A stretch of 35,963 nt of DNA from a virus: the IMG/VR virus record IMGVR_UViG_3300024346_000239, positions 1-35,963 of that record. The stretch is one strand, 5' to 3'. Below the pieces are notes generated by a model. It saw only the letters and a program-made list of their open reading frames with translations. It was not told the DNA's origin and searched no databases. Shown piece by piece: positions 9,001 through 18,487 of the stretch (position 1 is its first letter; every line of letters begins with the position of its first letter). The position numbers and the translations under genes were made by a program.

Positions 9001-9495
9001 ATGTCAAACATACCTTACCTAAGACAATTAGACGATAATTCAACAGTTATCGCAAAAGATTTAACAGCTATGGCTACGGCTTTATCTACAATACCTGCTT
9101 CATTTAATATTTATACTTTATATGAAAGTGGTGTAATTTATGATTTTGGGTCATCAAATGCACAATCACAAGTTCCGTATCCTATTACTTTTTCAAATGT
9201 AGTTGTAAATATAATTGGGCTTGGTGAACCAACTAGATATAAAAGTCTCACTTTAGGACAAAGAAGTATTGCTCAAATAAAAAATGCAAATTTATTGACA
9301 AATCTTGAAGATGTAGGAACTTTAAGCGCTTTAATTTTGCACTCAAATTCTTTAACTGCAATTGAAATAAATAGTTTATTTGCTCAACTTCCAAAAACAA
9401 CTAAAACAGCTACTATAAATATTAGTAATAATTCTGGTACTGCAACTTGTAATACAAGTATAGCAACAAGTAAAGGATATACAGTAATAATTTAG
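9001..9495 (+). CDS. Leucine-rich-repeat virion-module protein
   Basis: A 164-residue protein. The first 95 residues are unrecognised. Residues about 98-155 read as leucine-rich-repeat turns (LSALILHSNSLTAIEINSLFAQL, followed by an INISNNSGTATC turn) and end in the motif TSIATSKGYTVII, which often closes LRR modules in Bacteroidota phage and surface proteins. Such modules bind proteins or glycans, so a surface or adsorption role is plausible. The following glycosyltransferase starts one base after its stop, which implies co-translation. Its codons are more AT-rich than those of the capsid genes, which suggests a later acquisition of this pair. Confidence 0.6.
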   Translation: MSNIPYLRQLDDNSTVIAKDLTAMATALSTIPASFNIYTLYESGVIYDFGSSNAQSQVPYPITFSNVVVNIIGLGEPTRYKSLTLGQRSIAQIKNANLLTNLEDVGTLSALILHSNSLTAIEINSLFAQLPKTTKTATINISNNSGTATCNTSIATSKGYTVII

Positions 9496-9496
9496 T

Positions 9497-10132
9497 ATGA
9501 AGTTATTTTCAGTAGCAATAGGAAATCAATATGAATTAGAATCAGAGCGTTTAAAGCGTACTATTTCTAATAATATTGAAGTTTTTACTAAAGCAAATAG
9601 AAAATATATTGAAATAAGTAGTGACCCTCTTATAAATGGGTTGTGGCATAAATGTAATTTTGCTAATTATATAGATAAAACTAAAGAACCTGTTGTTTTT
9701 ATGGATGCTGATATGTTTACACTAACAAAAAATCCTTTTGAAACATTTAGTGTAAAAGAAAGTACTGAATTTGCTTATGTACCATACATAGGGAAATGGT
9801 ATCTTCCTGATACTATTAGACAAGATGCTTTTGATTTTCATGGGCATAAGATTAATAGTGGTTTTATGTATTTTAAAAATTTAGAAATTGCTAAAGATAT
9901 TTGTAATCAATGGCAATATGAATATCTTGAAAGAGAAAAATTATATAATGTTTATAAAGGGATTTCAAAAGATGAATATGACGAGTGGGCTTTAATGATA
10001 GCTCTTATGAAAAAAAATTACAATATAGAGTTACTTGATAGTAAATGGAATAATTGGGAACTTAAAACAGAAGATGAAATTAAAGCATCAGATTCAGTAT
10101 TTTTTCAATCACATAATTTTTTATACTTATAA
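9497..10132 (+). CDS. GT-A fold glycosyltransferase (GT8-like)
   Basis: A 211-residue protein with the marks of a GT-A sugar transferase. A hydrophobic strand runs into DAD (residues 70-72), the metal- and nucleotide-sugar-binding DxD motif. NSGFMYF follows at 120-126, the NxG acceptor-site motif of GT8-like enzymes, and DEWALMIAL at 162-170, the helix after the second substrate loop. It would transfer a sugar from a nucleotide donor in the host cytoplasm. It follows an LRR protein gene by one base and sits between capsid and neck genes, so a virion protein or a host surface polymer could be the acceptor. No membrane segment is seen. A terminator follows. Confidence 0.75.
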   Translation: MKLFSVAIGNQYELESERLKRTISNNIEVFTKANRKYIEISSDPLINGLWHKCNFANYIDKTKEPVVFMDADMFTLTKNPFETFSVKESTEFAYVPYIGKWYLPDTIRQDAFDFHGHKINSGFMYFKNLEIAKDICNQWQYEYLEREKLYNVYKGISKDEYDEWALMIALMKKNYNIELLDSKWNNWELKTEDEIKASDSVFFQSHNFLYL

Positions 10133-10147
10133 ATAAATAATACAAAT

Positions 10148-10179
10148 AGCCCTTCTGCAAATGCTAGAGGGGCTTTTTT
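10148..10179 (+). terminator. Rho-independent terminator
   Basis: AGCCCTTCT (10148 onward) pairs with AGAGGGGCT (to 10174, one G-T pair) and is followed by six T. It ends the LRR-glycosyltransferase pair as a separate transcription unit. Confidence 0.8.
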
Positions 10180-10194
10180 GTTTGTTAAAAATCG

Positions 10195-10202
10195 TATATT
10201 TG
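10195..10202 (+). promoter_or_regulatory. Promoter -7 box 4 nt before a start codon
   Basis: TATATTTG matches TAnnTTTG. The ATG at 10207 follows after 4 nt, so transcription would start at or inside the start codon region, giving a leaderless mRNA. Confidence 0.5.
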
Positions 10203-10206
10203 TACC

Positions 10207-10458
10207 ATGAAATCGCCATATGTAATTACAATATTTTCTAGAGCTAATATAAGCACAACTCTACTTAACTTATCTATCTTTGTCTCAAGTATTGATAATT
10301 TAAGCGGATTAACAATATTAGACTCAATTACAGGGACTAAGGGGATACTTAGCTTCATCGGTAACGGTGTTTATTCGTGTCAATTTATTGAAAATAGTAG
10401 CGGAAGACAATCATTTATAGCAAACGATTTCTCGACCCCAGAGTGCATATTTTTTTAG
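10207..10458 (+). CDS. Small protein of unknown function in the neck module
   Basis: An 83-residue protein, not recognised. It is mostly beta and hydrophobic without a clear transmembrane helix, with Gly/Ser turns (SFIGNGVYSCQF). It has its own promoter box four bases upstream and a second promoter box follows it, so it forms a one-gene unit between the glycosyltransferase and the neck genes. A minor structural protein is the most likely role, from position only. Confidence 0.55.
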   Translation: MKSPYVITIFSRANISTTLLNLSIFVSSIDNLSGLTILDSITGTKGILSFIGNGVYSCQFIENSSGRQSFIANDFSTPECIFF

Positions 10459-10482
10459 TAAAGAGAATATAAATTATTTTTG

Positions 10483-10490
10483 TAACTTTG
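10483..10490 (+). promoter_or_regulatory. Promoter -7 box 4 nt before the neck operon start
   Basis: TAACTTTG matches TAnnTTTG; the ATG at 10495 follows after TAGT. No convincing TTG lies upstream. Again the mRNA would be leaderless. Confidence 0.5.
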
Positions 10491-10494
10491 TAGT

Positions 10495-11118
10495 ATGACT
10501 GGTGCAGATATTAAACGCATATTTTACTCAAAATATGATGAAATTACAAATGGTGTTATAAGCAATACAAGACTTAACGACCAATTCCTTCAGGCGACAA
10601 CTGAATACTTTATGCCTTTACTAAGAGAGTACGGTAGAACTGGTGCAATAAATGATGAGTTAAGATGCTTACAAACGACTGTGACCGTAACAAGTCCTGC
10701 TAACTACTTAATTGCATTCTCATCAATGCCATCATACCAAAGTTTAACTAGTATAGAGACTACCTACACTGAAAATGGGCAAACATATGTAAAGACAGCT
10801 ACACAACTACCGTACAACGCTATGAACAAGAGTTATAGTGATGGTAAGGTATACGCTCCTAGATATGAAATTATGGGAACTAATGTAAGAATATATCCAA
10901 AATCAGGGACTCTGTCCAAAGTAGATATTGAGTACCTTACCACTCCTCCTGTTATTGACGTGACAAGTGCTACCCAGTTGACATACAGCGACCAGAACGT
11001 ATCAGGAATAATAGATAAGGTAATGAGTATATACGCATCTTCTTTAGGAGATATGGAAGCTTACAACGTAGCAGAGAGAAGCGAAGTTCAAAACACAAAT
11101 ACAGCACCTAGGAGATAA
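10495..11118 (+). CDS. Probable neck / head-to-tail ring protein
   Basis: A 207-residue protein that begins with a helical segment (MTGADIKRIFYSKYDEITNG) and continues with beta-rich stretches; residues about 150-200 are helical again. This alternation and its place just upstream of the giant muzzle-like gene resemble the ring proteins of crAss-like and P22-type necks, which stack below the portal. It is spaced 5 nt from the next gene. The assignment is by order and predicted architecture; a direct family match was not verified. Confidence 0.55.
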   Translation: MTGADIKRIFYSKYDEITNGVISNTRLNDQFLQATTEYFMPLLREYGRTGAINDELRCLQTTVTVTSPANYLIAFSSMPSYQSLTSIETTYTENGQTYVKTATQLPYNAMNKSYSDGKVYAPRYEIMGTNVRIYPKSGTLSKVDIEYLTTPPVIDVTSATQLTYSDQNVSGIIDKVMSIYASSLGDMEAYNVAERSEVQNTNTAPRR

Positions 11119-11123
11119 ATAAA

Positions 11124-11768
11124 ATGACTTTATACGAAATAACAGAAACTCTAATAAGAGCAGCAAACGGAGGTAATTTCTCCTCAGATATGAAATGGGA
11201 TATTCCCTACATCGAAAGTATAGTACATCAAGTTAGGGAGCAGGCTATAATAATTTCGTATAATGGTAATCAAGCTACTGGTGCTAATAAGACTATATCG
11301 CCAGATTGGTTGCAGAAGAATACCTACACATCTTTTACTAAAGTAGAAAATGAAAAAGAGCCATCTTATTTAACTACATCAGCACTACCTGTAGTAAGAG
11401 TTAACTCTAATCAAACAGGGGTAGCATACCAAGGAACAGCAGGAGCAACACAGAAATTCTACGAGGCACTTACTAAAGGACAAATCAACACTTGGTACAC
11501 ACAAGGATTCTTTAAGAGTAATAAGAGAGTGGCTATACTAAGAACAGGCGAAAAGATGGAAATATATGGCAACACTTTATTGTCTTCTATAAGCGAAGAG
11601 GCTATGTATCAAAGACCTGATTTAGTGGCTGGATGGAATTACGATACAAGTAGATACCCGATAAACGAAGGTTTAGTACCAATGATGAAAATGTTATTTG
11701 TACAACAAGTTAGACCTGAGATGATGGTAGGTAAAGATAATGTGTCAGATAGAACAATAACTCCATAA
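11124..11768 (+). CDS. Probable second neck / ring protein
   Basis: A 214-residue protein encoded 5 nt after the previous neck candidate. It starts with helices (MTLYEITETLIRAANGG and an amphipathic segment at 28-45), then has a mixed middle with the conserved-looking strand KRVAILRTGEKMEIYG (about 132-147), and an Arg/Met-rich end. Two consecutive proteins of about 210 residues before a protein of more than 1500 residues is the arrangement seen in crAss-like neck modules (ring, ring, muzzle). No enzyme motif is visible. Structural role is likely, exact layer unknown. Confidence 0.55.
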   Translation: MTLYEITETLIRAANGGNFSSDMKWDIPYIESIVHQVREQAIIISYNGNQATGANKTISPDWLQKNTYTSFTKVENEKEPSYLTTSALPVVRVNSNQTGVAYQGTAGATQKFYEALTKGQINTWYTQGFFKSNKRVAILRTGEKMEIYGNTLLSSISEEAMYQRPDLVAGWNYDTSRYPINEGLVPMMKMLFVQQVRPEMMVGKDNVSDRTITP

Positions 11769-11799
11769 AATCCTTAAGCATAATATCAAAATAAAATAG

Positions 11800-11807
11800 T
11801 ATTTTTG
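11800..11807 (+). promoter_or_regulatory. Promoter -7 box that decides the muzzle gene start
   Basis: TATTTTTG matches TAnnTTTG. Its last base is the first base of an in-frame GTG at 11807, so that GTG cannot be used from this promoter. The ATG at 11813, 5 nt downstream, fits the leaderless pattern of the other promoters. Confidence 0.5.
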
Positions 11808-11812
11808 TGGTC

Positions 11813-14800
11813 ATGGCACAGGACACCACAATTAACTCTTTTGAGGGCGGCTTAAATAAAGACGTAGCCCTAGTATCTTTACCTTCTAATCAATATGACG
11901 AGGCTAATGATGTAGAATTTATATCTGATGAAATAGGCAAATTAACGACTCTAGAAGCTAAAAAGGGTACAGGACTTGCTAAGACCACTGTTCCTAATGC
12001 AACTCCTCAATTACAGATATGGAGAGTTAAAACTTATAGCGATGCTACTCAAATAGCTTTACCAGATTATGCCAGTACTCAAACTTTTTTTCTAGACCAA
12101 TTAGATGGTTTAGCACCTATAAGTGTAACTATAGGAGCTGGTGATAATGCTTATTTTGTGTCTACATTAAATGCCGCATTTGCTTCTGCTGGTGTTTCGG
12201 CAACAGTAGCGTCAATAACCTTATCAGAATTATATACAACCATCACTTTTAACGGACTATACTCTTACAAAGAATTAAGACAAAGAGTTACATTTGCAAC
12301 AAGTGGAACTATAATAAATGTAATACCAACACTTATTCAGGAAAAAATTACTACAGAAACTCAATTAGAACCCATAGCTTATGTTAACAGTCAAAACTTG
12401 GGTTTTGTATTAAGTGTAAGCGAAGATAATACTATAACCGAGATTGGAGTAGCAGACGAAGATAATAATTGGGCTTATACAAGATTATTAAGAACAAAGA
12501 ACTTCATAGTAAGCAAAAACCATCCAATTGAAATGTTAGTAGAACAGCAAAACGATGGTGTCTATACTCTCTATTTTACTGACAATACTATCAAAGACAA
12601 ATGTATATATATACCACCTGCCTTAACTCAAGATTGCTGTCTAACATATACACCTACTAATATTCAAATACCTAGCAAGGGAATATATGATTTAAACAAA
12701 ACTGACAATCAGACTAATAGTCAATTAATAAATAATATTGGTTACGTTAGCTACAAAAATACTTTAAGTAGTGGAGGAGGTTTATTAACAGGAGGAAAGA
12801 GATATACTTGTAGGTTTGGAATAAATGGTTCTAATATAACTACTCAGTGGAGTATATTAAGCAATATTGTTCCTGTTATAGCTGCAAGTGCTGACAGTGG
12901 ACTTGCTTGGGTAACAGTACAGGGAACTCCAAGCGGAGAAATGACCAGTAAAAGAAATATATTGACTATCAATAACGCTCAGTCAGATGTATTTAACTTT
13001 GTTGAGCTAGGAGTTGTTAATTATGCAGGAGAAAATGCTACGTCAGCAGAGTTAATAGGAAGATATGATATACCTTCAAATACCTTTGATATAACTCACA
13101 CAGGATTAGAACAAACAACATTACTTGATGTAATAAGTTTAATAGAAGCAGAACCAGTTTTATTAAAAGTAAAAGATATAGAGGTAAAGAAAAATAGATT
13201 AAATAGAGCTAACGTAGTAGTAGCAAATGAAGATGCTAAGTGGCAAACAATTGCTGAAGGAGCTACAGTAGGTACTCAAAGATTTCAAGATATAGGGAAC
13301 ACAGGGGCTCTTCCATATTTTAGCAATGTTGATTTCTTTTCTGCTAATAAAGGAGGAAGTAATTTATTTAACTCAACTACAGATTGGACTACTCAAAATA
13401 TATTTACTTCTTCAAGTAATGTTACTGTAGGAAATTCTTTTTATGACCCTTCTACTGGCTACTATACAGTACAAGCGGCTGACGGAAACAATGCCGAGGC
13501 AATATTAAGCGGTAGTTTTAATATAGATATTGGAAACGGTATTAATATATATAAAGACATAGCTACTACCGCAGGAGTAGTAGTTGCTGTAACTGCTGGA
13601 AATATTGTTACTGGAGGTTTAGCTTCAATTCCATTAGCGGCAGCTGGTGCTGCTGTAATAGCTGACCAAGGGTTTAATGTAAATTCTTTTTTTAGTCTTA
13701 GTGTTATGGTCTTTAAGAAAGAGGCTGGAGCGGCTGCTGAGGAATTAGTAATTGAAAAATTAATAGGTAGTAGGGGAAATATTGACGACCAAAGTTCTAA
13801 TTACCTAGCTTATTTTAATGAAACTGTACAATTATCTTATAATGCAGGTGATAAAATCCGTTTTATGTTTGTATTTTATCAAGGTACAGGAACTGCTAAG
13901 TTAAGCACAATGGGTAATAACTTTACTATTGCTATGCATCAAACAGCTAATAGTGGAGCTTTACAATTCAAAGGAACAACTGTAGGAGAATATCAAATTC
14001 CATATAACGTGGCAAACAGAGCTGGTTATATGCTATATGAGTACTACCTAACATATGTTAGATTTCATTTAAAGAATGGATATATAACAGCACCTTACCC
14101 TTTAGGTAAAAAATATATAGATGCCGCTACATACATAAGAGGGTTGGTGCAGATAACCCCATCAAACGAGTTAACTCCATTTACAGATTTAGATGTTTCT
14201 TCTGCAAGAAAAGTATATAATTACGCACCAAGGGTAAGTGGGCTAAACCTAACAAGCGTACTTGGCGAATTAGCTGGTGTTTCATTTGAGAGAAGCGAAC
14301 CACTTAATACCGTAATAGGTAGCGGAATATATCACAATGCTAGAAAAATAAAAGGTGATATTTATACTTCTGGAACAGGCTACGCACCAAGTACTCCGTA
14401 TCCAGCAATTGATATCCCTTCGCTTACCTCTGACCGTAGATTATTTGGTTTATTTATATCTAACGATTTGGATAATAACCCTATAAAATATAGTACAGGC
14501 GATTATCTTAAATTAATAGGAATACCTTCTGTATTATCTTATAACCCAAATTGGCAAAGCGGACTTAAACAAACTGGAGTTGTTACCGAGTTTTTAGGAG
14601 CAGTTCAGGCAGGTAATAACGAAAGAGTTATGTATGACCCTATTACTCCAACAGTAACTCACAGAGACATAGCTATATCTGATAGTCGTAGCGTTAGCTT
14701 TAATAGTGTTGGAGATTATTTAAGTAATACAGGTGCGGATAGATATTATAAACCTAGCACAAGTGTTCTTAATACTGCTTGTCAAAATTCATCTGCTGTA

Positions 14801-16552
14801 GCTATAACTACTTCAGATTATGTTAGAACAAAAAACACAACTGCTGTGGATGATTCTAATACTTATGTAGCTTTTTATATTAGACCAATAGACTTGTCTA
14901 GTATTGATTACAGAAATTATAAACCAGTTCCAACAGGAGAAATTATAGCCTTAACAAATGCTTCTAATCCAATAATAACCAGAACTATTTATGGTGGAGA
15001 TACTTATACTCAAAAAGTAGTAAGAAAAGAATCTTTTTGGTTTCCAAGCCCTTACGATTATACCAAAAACGTAAATACTGTAATTACGTTTTATGCACAA
15101 AACAGATTGAATAGTCAATTATTTTATACAAACAATAATGCTCCGTCTTCAACATGGAATTTACAGGGCAGTAGAAGTATATACCAATATTTATTCCCTT
15201 TTAAATCAGCAGCAGAGATAGTAGATGAGCAACATAACTTTGATAAAAGCTATATAGGAGCAAATCAGGTAAACAGAATAGCTCCGTACAATGCTAGGCT
15301 TCCTTATCCAACAGCTAATCCAACAAGAATTTATTATAGCGAAGAAAAGGCAGTAGGTAGCTTATACGACAACTACAGAAAAATTAAACCTTTAGACTTT
15401 GTAGATTTAGAATTAAAGAATGGAGCTATATCAGCAATATATGATATCAGAGACGTTATGGTAGTAATACAGCCTACATTCGTGGGTGCAATTCCTTATG
15501 CTGCCGATACATTAATTCAGAGCGACAGTACAGCTAAGATATTAGTTGGTAGCGGAACTGTGTATAGTAATAGGGTATATCCTTTATCAAGCTTTGGAAC
15601 TAGCTTAAAGACAATGAGCTGTAAAGGGTATAACTCTAATGGTAATCCTCAGGTATATTGGATGTCAGATGATTTTGCTAACTTTAATCGTTATGATTAC
15701 AGCGGAGTTAAAATATTGAGTTCTGATAACAATATGAGAACTTGGTTTTTAAATAATACAGTTAATATTAAGAACGAGTTTGATGTAAATATATACTATA
15801 ACACCAAGAAGGAAGACCTAGTAATGACATCAAGAGCAGTTAAGGCTTTTCCTACATGGAATCCTGCAACAACATACACTCCATTTACTTATGTTTCTTA
15901 TGGAGCAGCAGGAAGATGGAAAAACTTCGAGCAGATTCCTTCTATATACGTTTCTAATACGACCAATACAAACTCTAATCCTTACGACTATCCTAGCGAT
16001 TGGGCTTTTGTAGACCCTGCTAGTAGTACATTTTACAATATGTGGAGCTTAATCTTTAACGAGAAAAGGAATAACTTCACTACATTTATGAGCCCTTTAC
16101 AGAAGAGATATTTCAAGCATAATAACTTAGTTCTAACTCCTAGAGGAGTAGACGTTAAGGGTAATATCTATCAAATGGATAATGTAAATGGTAATTATTT
16201 GCAATGGTTTCCTTTAGCAGGAAATACAGACTTTAAATTAGGTAATTTTATTTTATCAACCGTATTTAATAAGTTCGGAACAGACAGAAAAATGATTAAT
16301 GTCAATTTTGAAAGAGGAGATGATGTTGCGGTACAGCCAACAACTGTAACAGCTATAACACCAACACAAAGTGTAGATTTGCCAATTAACGAAACTAGAT
16401 TAGGAGTAACTTACTACCCATCTTATTACGATAGTAATGGCGATACTCCTTACGGACAGTTCATTAAGATACTTATTAAGAAGGCTTCTTATTTGAAAAT
16501 AAGGACTATAGCAATGAAATTCAAAAATAAATTTCCATTGAGGATGAAATAG
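11813..16552 (+). CDS. Giant muzzle / tail stabilisation protein
   Basis: At 1579 residues this is the largest protein of the window. The N-terminus (TINSFEGGLNKDVALVSLP and then YDEANDVEF) has the form of the P22 gp10-type stabilisation proteins and the crAss-like muzzle: a short lead-in describing a Gly-rich turn, then N-x-D-V/A and a beta-propeller-like array. Most of the chain is beta-rich with many Tyr, Asn and Thr. Residues about 585-620 contain a hydrophobic Ala/Val/Gly stretch (TTAGVVVAVTAGNIV onward) that could act in membrane contact or gating. It would close the tail tip and hold the fibres. It has its own promoter and ends 64 nt before the fibre operon. Confidence 0.7.
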   Translation: MAQDTTINSFEGGLNKDVALVSLPSNQYDEANDVEFISDEIGKLTTLEAKKGTGLAKTTVPNATPQLQIWRVKTYSDATQIALPDYASTQTFFLDQLDGLAPISVTIGAGDNAYFVSTLNAAFASAGVSATVASITLSELYTTITFNGLYSYKELRQRVTFATSGTIINVIPTLIQEKITTETQLEPIAYVNSQNLGFVLSVSEDNTITEIGVADEDNNWAYTRLLRTKNFIVSKNHPIEMLVEQQNDGVYTLYFTDNTIKDKCIYIPPALTQDCCLTYTPTNIQIPSKGIYDLNKTDNQTNSQLINNIGYVSYKNTLSSGGGLLTGGKRYTCRFGINGSNITTQWSILSNIVPVIAASADSGLAWVTVQGTPSGEMTSKRNILTINNAQSDVFNFVELGVVNYAGENATSAELIGRYDIPSNTFDITHTGLEQTTLLDVISLIEAEPVLLKVKDIEVKKNRLNRANVVVANEDAKWQTIAEGATVGTQRFQDIGNTGALPYFSNVDFFSANKGGSNLFNSTTDWTTQNIFTSSSNVTVGNSFYDPSTGYYTVQAADGNNAEAILSGSFNIDIGNGINIYKDIATTAGVVVAVTAGNIVTGGLASIPLAAAGAAVIADQGFNVNSFFSLSVMVFKKEAGAAAEELVIEKLIGSRGNIDDQSSNYLAYFNETVQLSYNAGDKIRFMFVFYQGTGTAKLSTMGNNFTIAMHQTANSGALQFKGTTVGEYQIPYNVANRAGYMLYEYYLTYVRFHLKNGYITAPYPLGKKYIDAATYIRGLVQITPSNELTPFTDLDVSSARKVYNYAPRVSGLNLTSVLGELAGVSFERSEPLNTVIGSGIYHNARKIKGDIYTSGTGYAPSTPYPAIDIPSLTSDRRLFGLFISNDLDNNPIKYSTGDYLKLIGIPSVLSYNPNWQSGLKQTGVVTEFLGAVQAGNNERVMYDPITPTVTHRDIAISDSRSVSFNSVGDYLSNTGADRYYKPSTSVLNTACQNSSAVAITTSDYVRTKNTTAVDDSNTYVAFYIRPIDLSSIDYRNYKPVPTGEIIALTNASNPIITRTIYGGDTYTQKVVRKESFWFPSPYDYTKNVNTVITFYAQNRLNSQLFYTNNNAPSSTWNLQGSRSIYQYLFPFKSAAEIVDEQHNFDKSYIGANQVNRIAPYNARLPYPTANPTRIYYSEEKAVGSLYDNYRKIKPLDFVDLELKNGAISAIYDIRDVMVVIQPTFVGAIPYAADTLIQSDSTAKILVGSGTVYSNRVYPLSSFGTSLKTMSCKGYNSNGNPQVYWMSDDFANFNRYDYSGVKILSSDNNMRTWFLNNTVNIKNEFDVNIYYNTKKEDLVMTSRAVKAFPTWNPATTYTPFTYVSYGAAGRWKNFEQIPSIYVSNTTNTNSNPYDYPSDWAFVDPASSTFYNMWSLIFNEKRNNFTTFMSPLQKRYFKHNNLVLTPRGVDVKGNIYQMDNVNGNYLQWFPLAGNTDFKLGNFILSTVFNKFGTDRKMINVNFERGDDVAVQPTTVTAITPTQSVDLPINETRLGVTYYPSYYDSNGDTPYGQFIKILIKKASYLKIRTIAMKFKNKFPLRMK

Positions 16553-16584
16553 TTGTATAATCAACCAAAAAAAACTTAAATTTG
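16553..16584 (+). promoter_or_regulatory. Promoter of the fibre operon
   Basis: TTG (16553-16555), a 21-nt spacer and TAAATTTG (16577-16584) form a complete Bacteroidota-type promoter. The first fibre gene begins 32 nt later behind an A-rich leader. Confidence 0.6.
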
Positions 16585-16616
16585 CAATACTAATAATATA
16601 TAAAAAAAATACTACA

Positions 16617-16913
16617 ATGAGAGGCGATAATAACGAATCAATACTTTTAAATACTTTCCAGAGCGCATTTGGAGCACAAGCAGGTAATTTAAACTTTACA
16701 GGAACTTCTCCTTCAGGATTAGGCTCTTGGTCTTCTTTTCAAGTAATAAGCGATACAGCTACTATAGCATCTATCACTATGGACGGAATTGTTAATACTT
16801 CTTGGAGTGGTTTCACATTGCCAGCAGGTATGATTGTTTACGGACAAATTACAAATATAACCCTTTCAACAGGTTATGTAAGACTATACGGAACAAACCA
16901 AAATCCTCAATAA
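16617..16913 (+). CDS. Small tail-fibre-module protein
   Basis: A 98-residue beta-rich protein, Gly/Ser/Thr-rich, opening with MRGDNNESILLNTFQSAFGAQ and closing in short strands (VYGQITNITLSTGYVRLYG). The end resembles domains that bind at the base of fibres or decorate virions in Bacteroidota phages; I do not recognise a named family. Its stop overlaps the start of the large fibre gene (TAATG), which ties their production together and suggests direct partnership, for example as an adaptor. Confidence 0.6.
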   Translation: MRGDNNESILLNTFQSAFGAQAGNLNFTGTSPSGLGSWSSFQVISDTATIASITMDGIVNTSWSGFTLPAGMIVYGQITNITLSTGYVRLYGTNQNPQ

Positions 16914-18487
16914 TGTTAGGAATAGGATTAGGCTTAAACAAATTAAGGTCTTCAGGGCTTGCCAATTACCTTGCAGGAGCAATGGTATGGGGTTTTAAAT
17001 CCAAATTTAAGTGGAATCAAACCTCTACTGATATATGGGGATTTGCTAATCCTAATGATATAGACCCTGAAGCACAAGCAGTCTATAATAGAATTATTGC
17101 AGATGGTGGTGTGTCTAATTTGATTCGCCTAAATTATTTTGTAGTTGGTTTAAAAACTATCTATGGTGATTTAGCAAACGTGCCAGTGTGTTACGATGCT
17201 CATTGGATTGGGTATAAATTAGGTTCAGGAACAGGTGCAACAGCAGGTCAAGCAGCAGCGAAATTATATAGTTTAACAGTAGCAGGTGATGCAGTTCAGA
17301 CAACAGCAGCAAGTCAGCCATTGTTATTAGCGCATAATGGAGCAAGTAGTGATAATTATTGGTGGGGTAGTGGGGTAAATGGGAATTTTGCAAGTACTCC
17401 AAGTGCAAGTGCTAATCAGATTACAGGTGATATTGAAATAATTTCTTATATTAATTTACCAAATCCGACAGGTTATAATAATATTGTTACTAAAGACGAT
17501 GCGACATCAAATAGAATTTTTATATTTTCATTAGGTTCAAATGTATTGTCATTTTCTACAAATTTTGGTGCAGGATTGGTTACATATTCTTCAACTATTT
17601 CATTACCATCTTCAGTTAATAGATGGATTAGAGTAACAAGAAATTCGAGCAATGGTGAAATTAAGTTTTTTTATTCTGCTGATGTAGTAACTACAAATCC
17701 AAATTCAGTAACTTGGATTCAATTAGGAACAACAGTAAGTGGAACAGTAGGTGCATCAGTAACAGGAACTTCTATTGTAGCTATTGGAGCACAAACATCA
17801 GCAGGAGTAAATGCAGTCCAAGGTCGTATATATCGTGCAACAATTTCCAACTCAATAGGAGGCACACCTGTAGTTGATTTTAATCCTGCAACATACAACG
17901 CAAGTACAAGTCAAACTGCTTGGACAAGTGCAACAGGTGAAGTTTGGACAATTAACACAGGAACTGCAGCCACAGGTTATAAAGGTGTATTGGTGGATAG
18001 AACGATAGTTCAAAGTGATGGTGTGGATGATTTTGTTCAAAATGCAACTGTTTTAAGAGGTGATGTATGTTCACAATATTTAGCATATAAAACTGAAAAT
18101 GCAAGTGCATCAGGTTATCCGTTTATAGATTCGTCAAGTGGTATTTATTTAAACTCTTTTTCTCCTGAAGGTGCTAATATGAAATTATATATGAATGGTT
18201 CTGTGTCGGGTTTGCAAAAAACTTTAGGAACAACACTTGCTTTATTTACTGCTACAAATAATCAAGGTGTATTAAATACTTTGCAAAAAAATAATGATAC
18301 ACAAATTTCAAATACTTATACACCTGCATTATCAGGAACAGGAGTAACTATTGGAAAATCGGGAACAGGTTTCTTTTATCAAAAGGGAAATATAAATACT
18401 TATATATGTATAACAGGTGTTGATAATTCAACTGTAAGAACTGCAATGTACAACCTAATTCGCTCACTTAATAACAACGCATTCTAA
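16913..18487 (+). CDS. Tail fibre with a lectin-like (LamG/concanavalin-type) region
   Basis: A 524-residue protein. The chosen ATG overlaps the previous stop (TAATG); a longer in-frame start at 16802 lies inside the previous gene and is unlikely. The N-terminal 60 residues, MLGIGLGLNKLRSSG then a hydrophobic WGF segment, look like an anchoring part. Residues about 170-310 read as a jelly-roll of the LamG/concanavalin type (NRIFIFSLGSN, RWIRVTRNSSNGEIKFFYS). A second lectin-like half may lie between 380 and 510 (VQSDGVDDFVQN, KLYMNGSVSGLQ). This layout suits a receptor-binding protein that recognises host surface glycans. Codon use is AT-rich and repetitive, as in fast-evolving fibres. Confidence 0.7.
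   Translation: MLGIGLGLNKLRSSGLANYLAGAMVWGFKSKFKWNQTSTDIWGFANPNDIDPEAQAVYNRIIADGGVSNLIRLNYFVVGLKTIYGDLANVPVCYDAHWIGYKLGSGTGATAGQAAAKLYSLTVAGDAVQTTAASQPLLLAHNGASSDNYWWGSGVNGNFASTPSASANQITGDIEIISYINLPNPTGYNNIVTKDDATSNRIFIFSLGSNVLSFSTNFGAGLVTYSSTISLPSSVNRWIRVTRNSSNGEIKFFYSADVVTTNPNSVTWIQLGTTVSGTVGASVTGTSIVAIGAQTSAGVNAVQGRIYRATISNSIGGTPVVDFNPATYNASTSQTAWTSATGEVWTINTGTAATGYKGVLVDRTIVQSDGVDDFVQNATVLRGDVCSQYLAYKTENASASGYPFIDSSSGIYLNSFSPEGANMKLYMNGSVSGLQKTLGTTLALFTATNNQGVLNTLQKNNDTQISNTYTPALSGTGVTIGKSGTGFFYQKGNINTYICITGVDNSTVRTAMYNLIRSLNNNAF

Noticed and set aside
16802-16912. Longer N-terminus for the large fibre gene
   Set aside because: It would run through most of the preceding gene; the ATG at 16913 overlapping the stop (TAATG) matches the operon's style.
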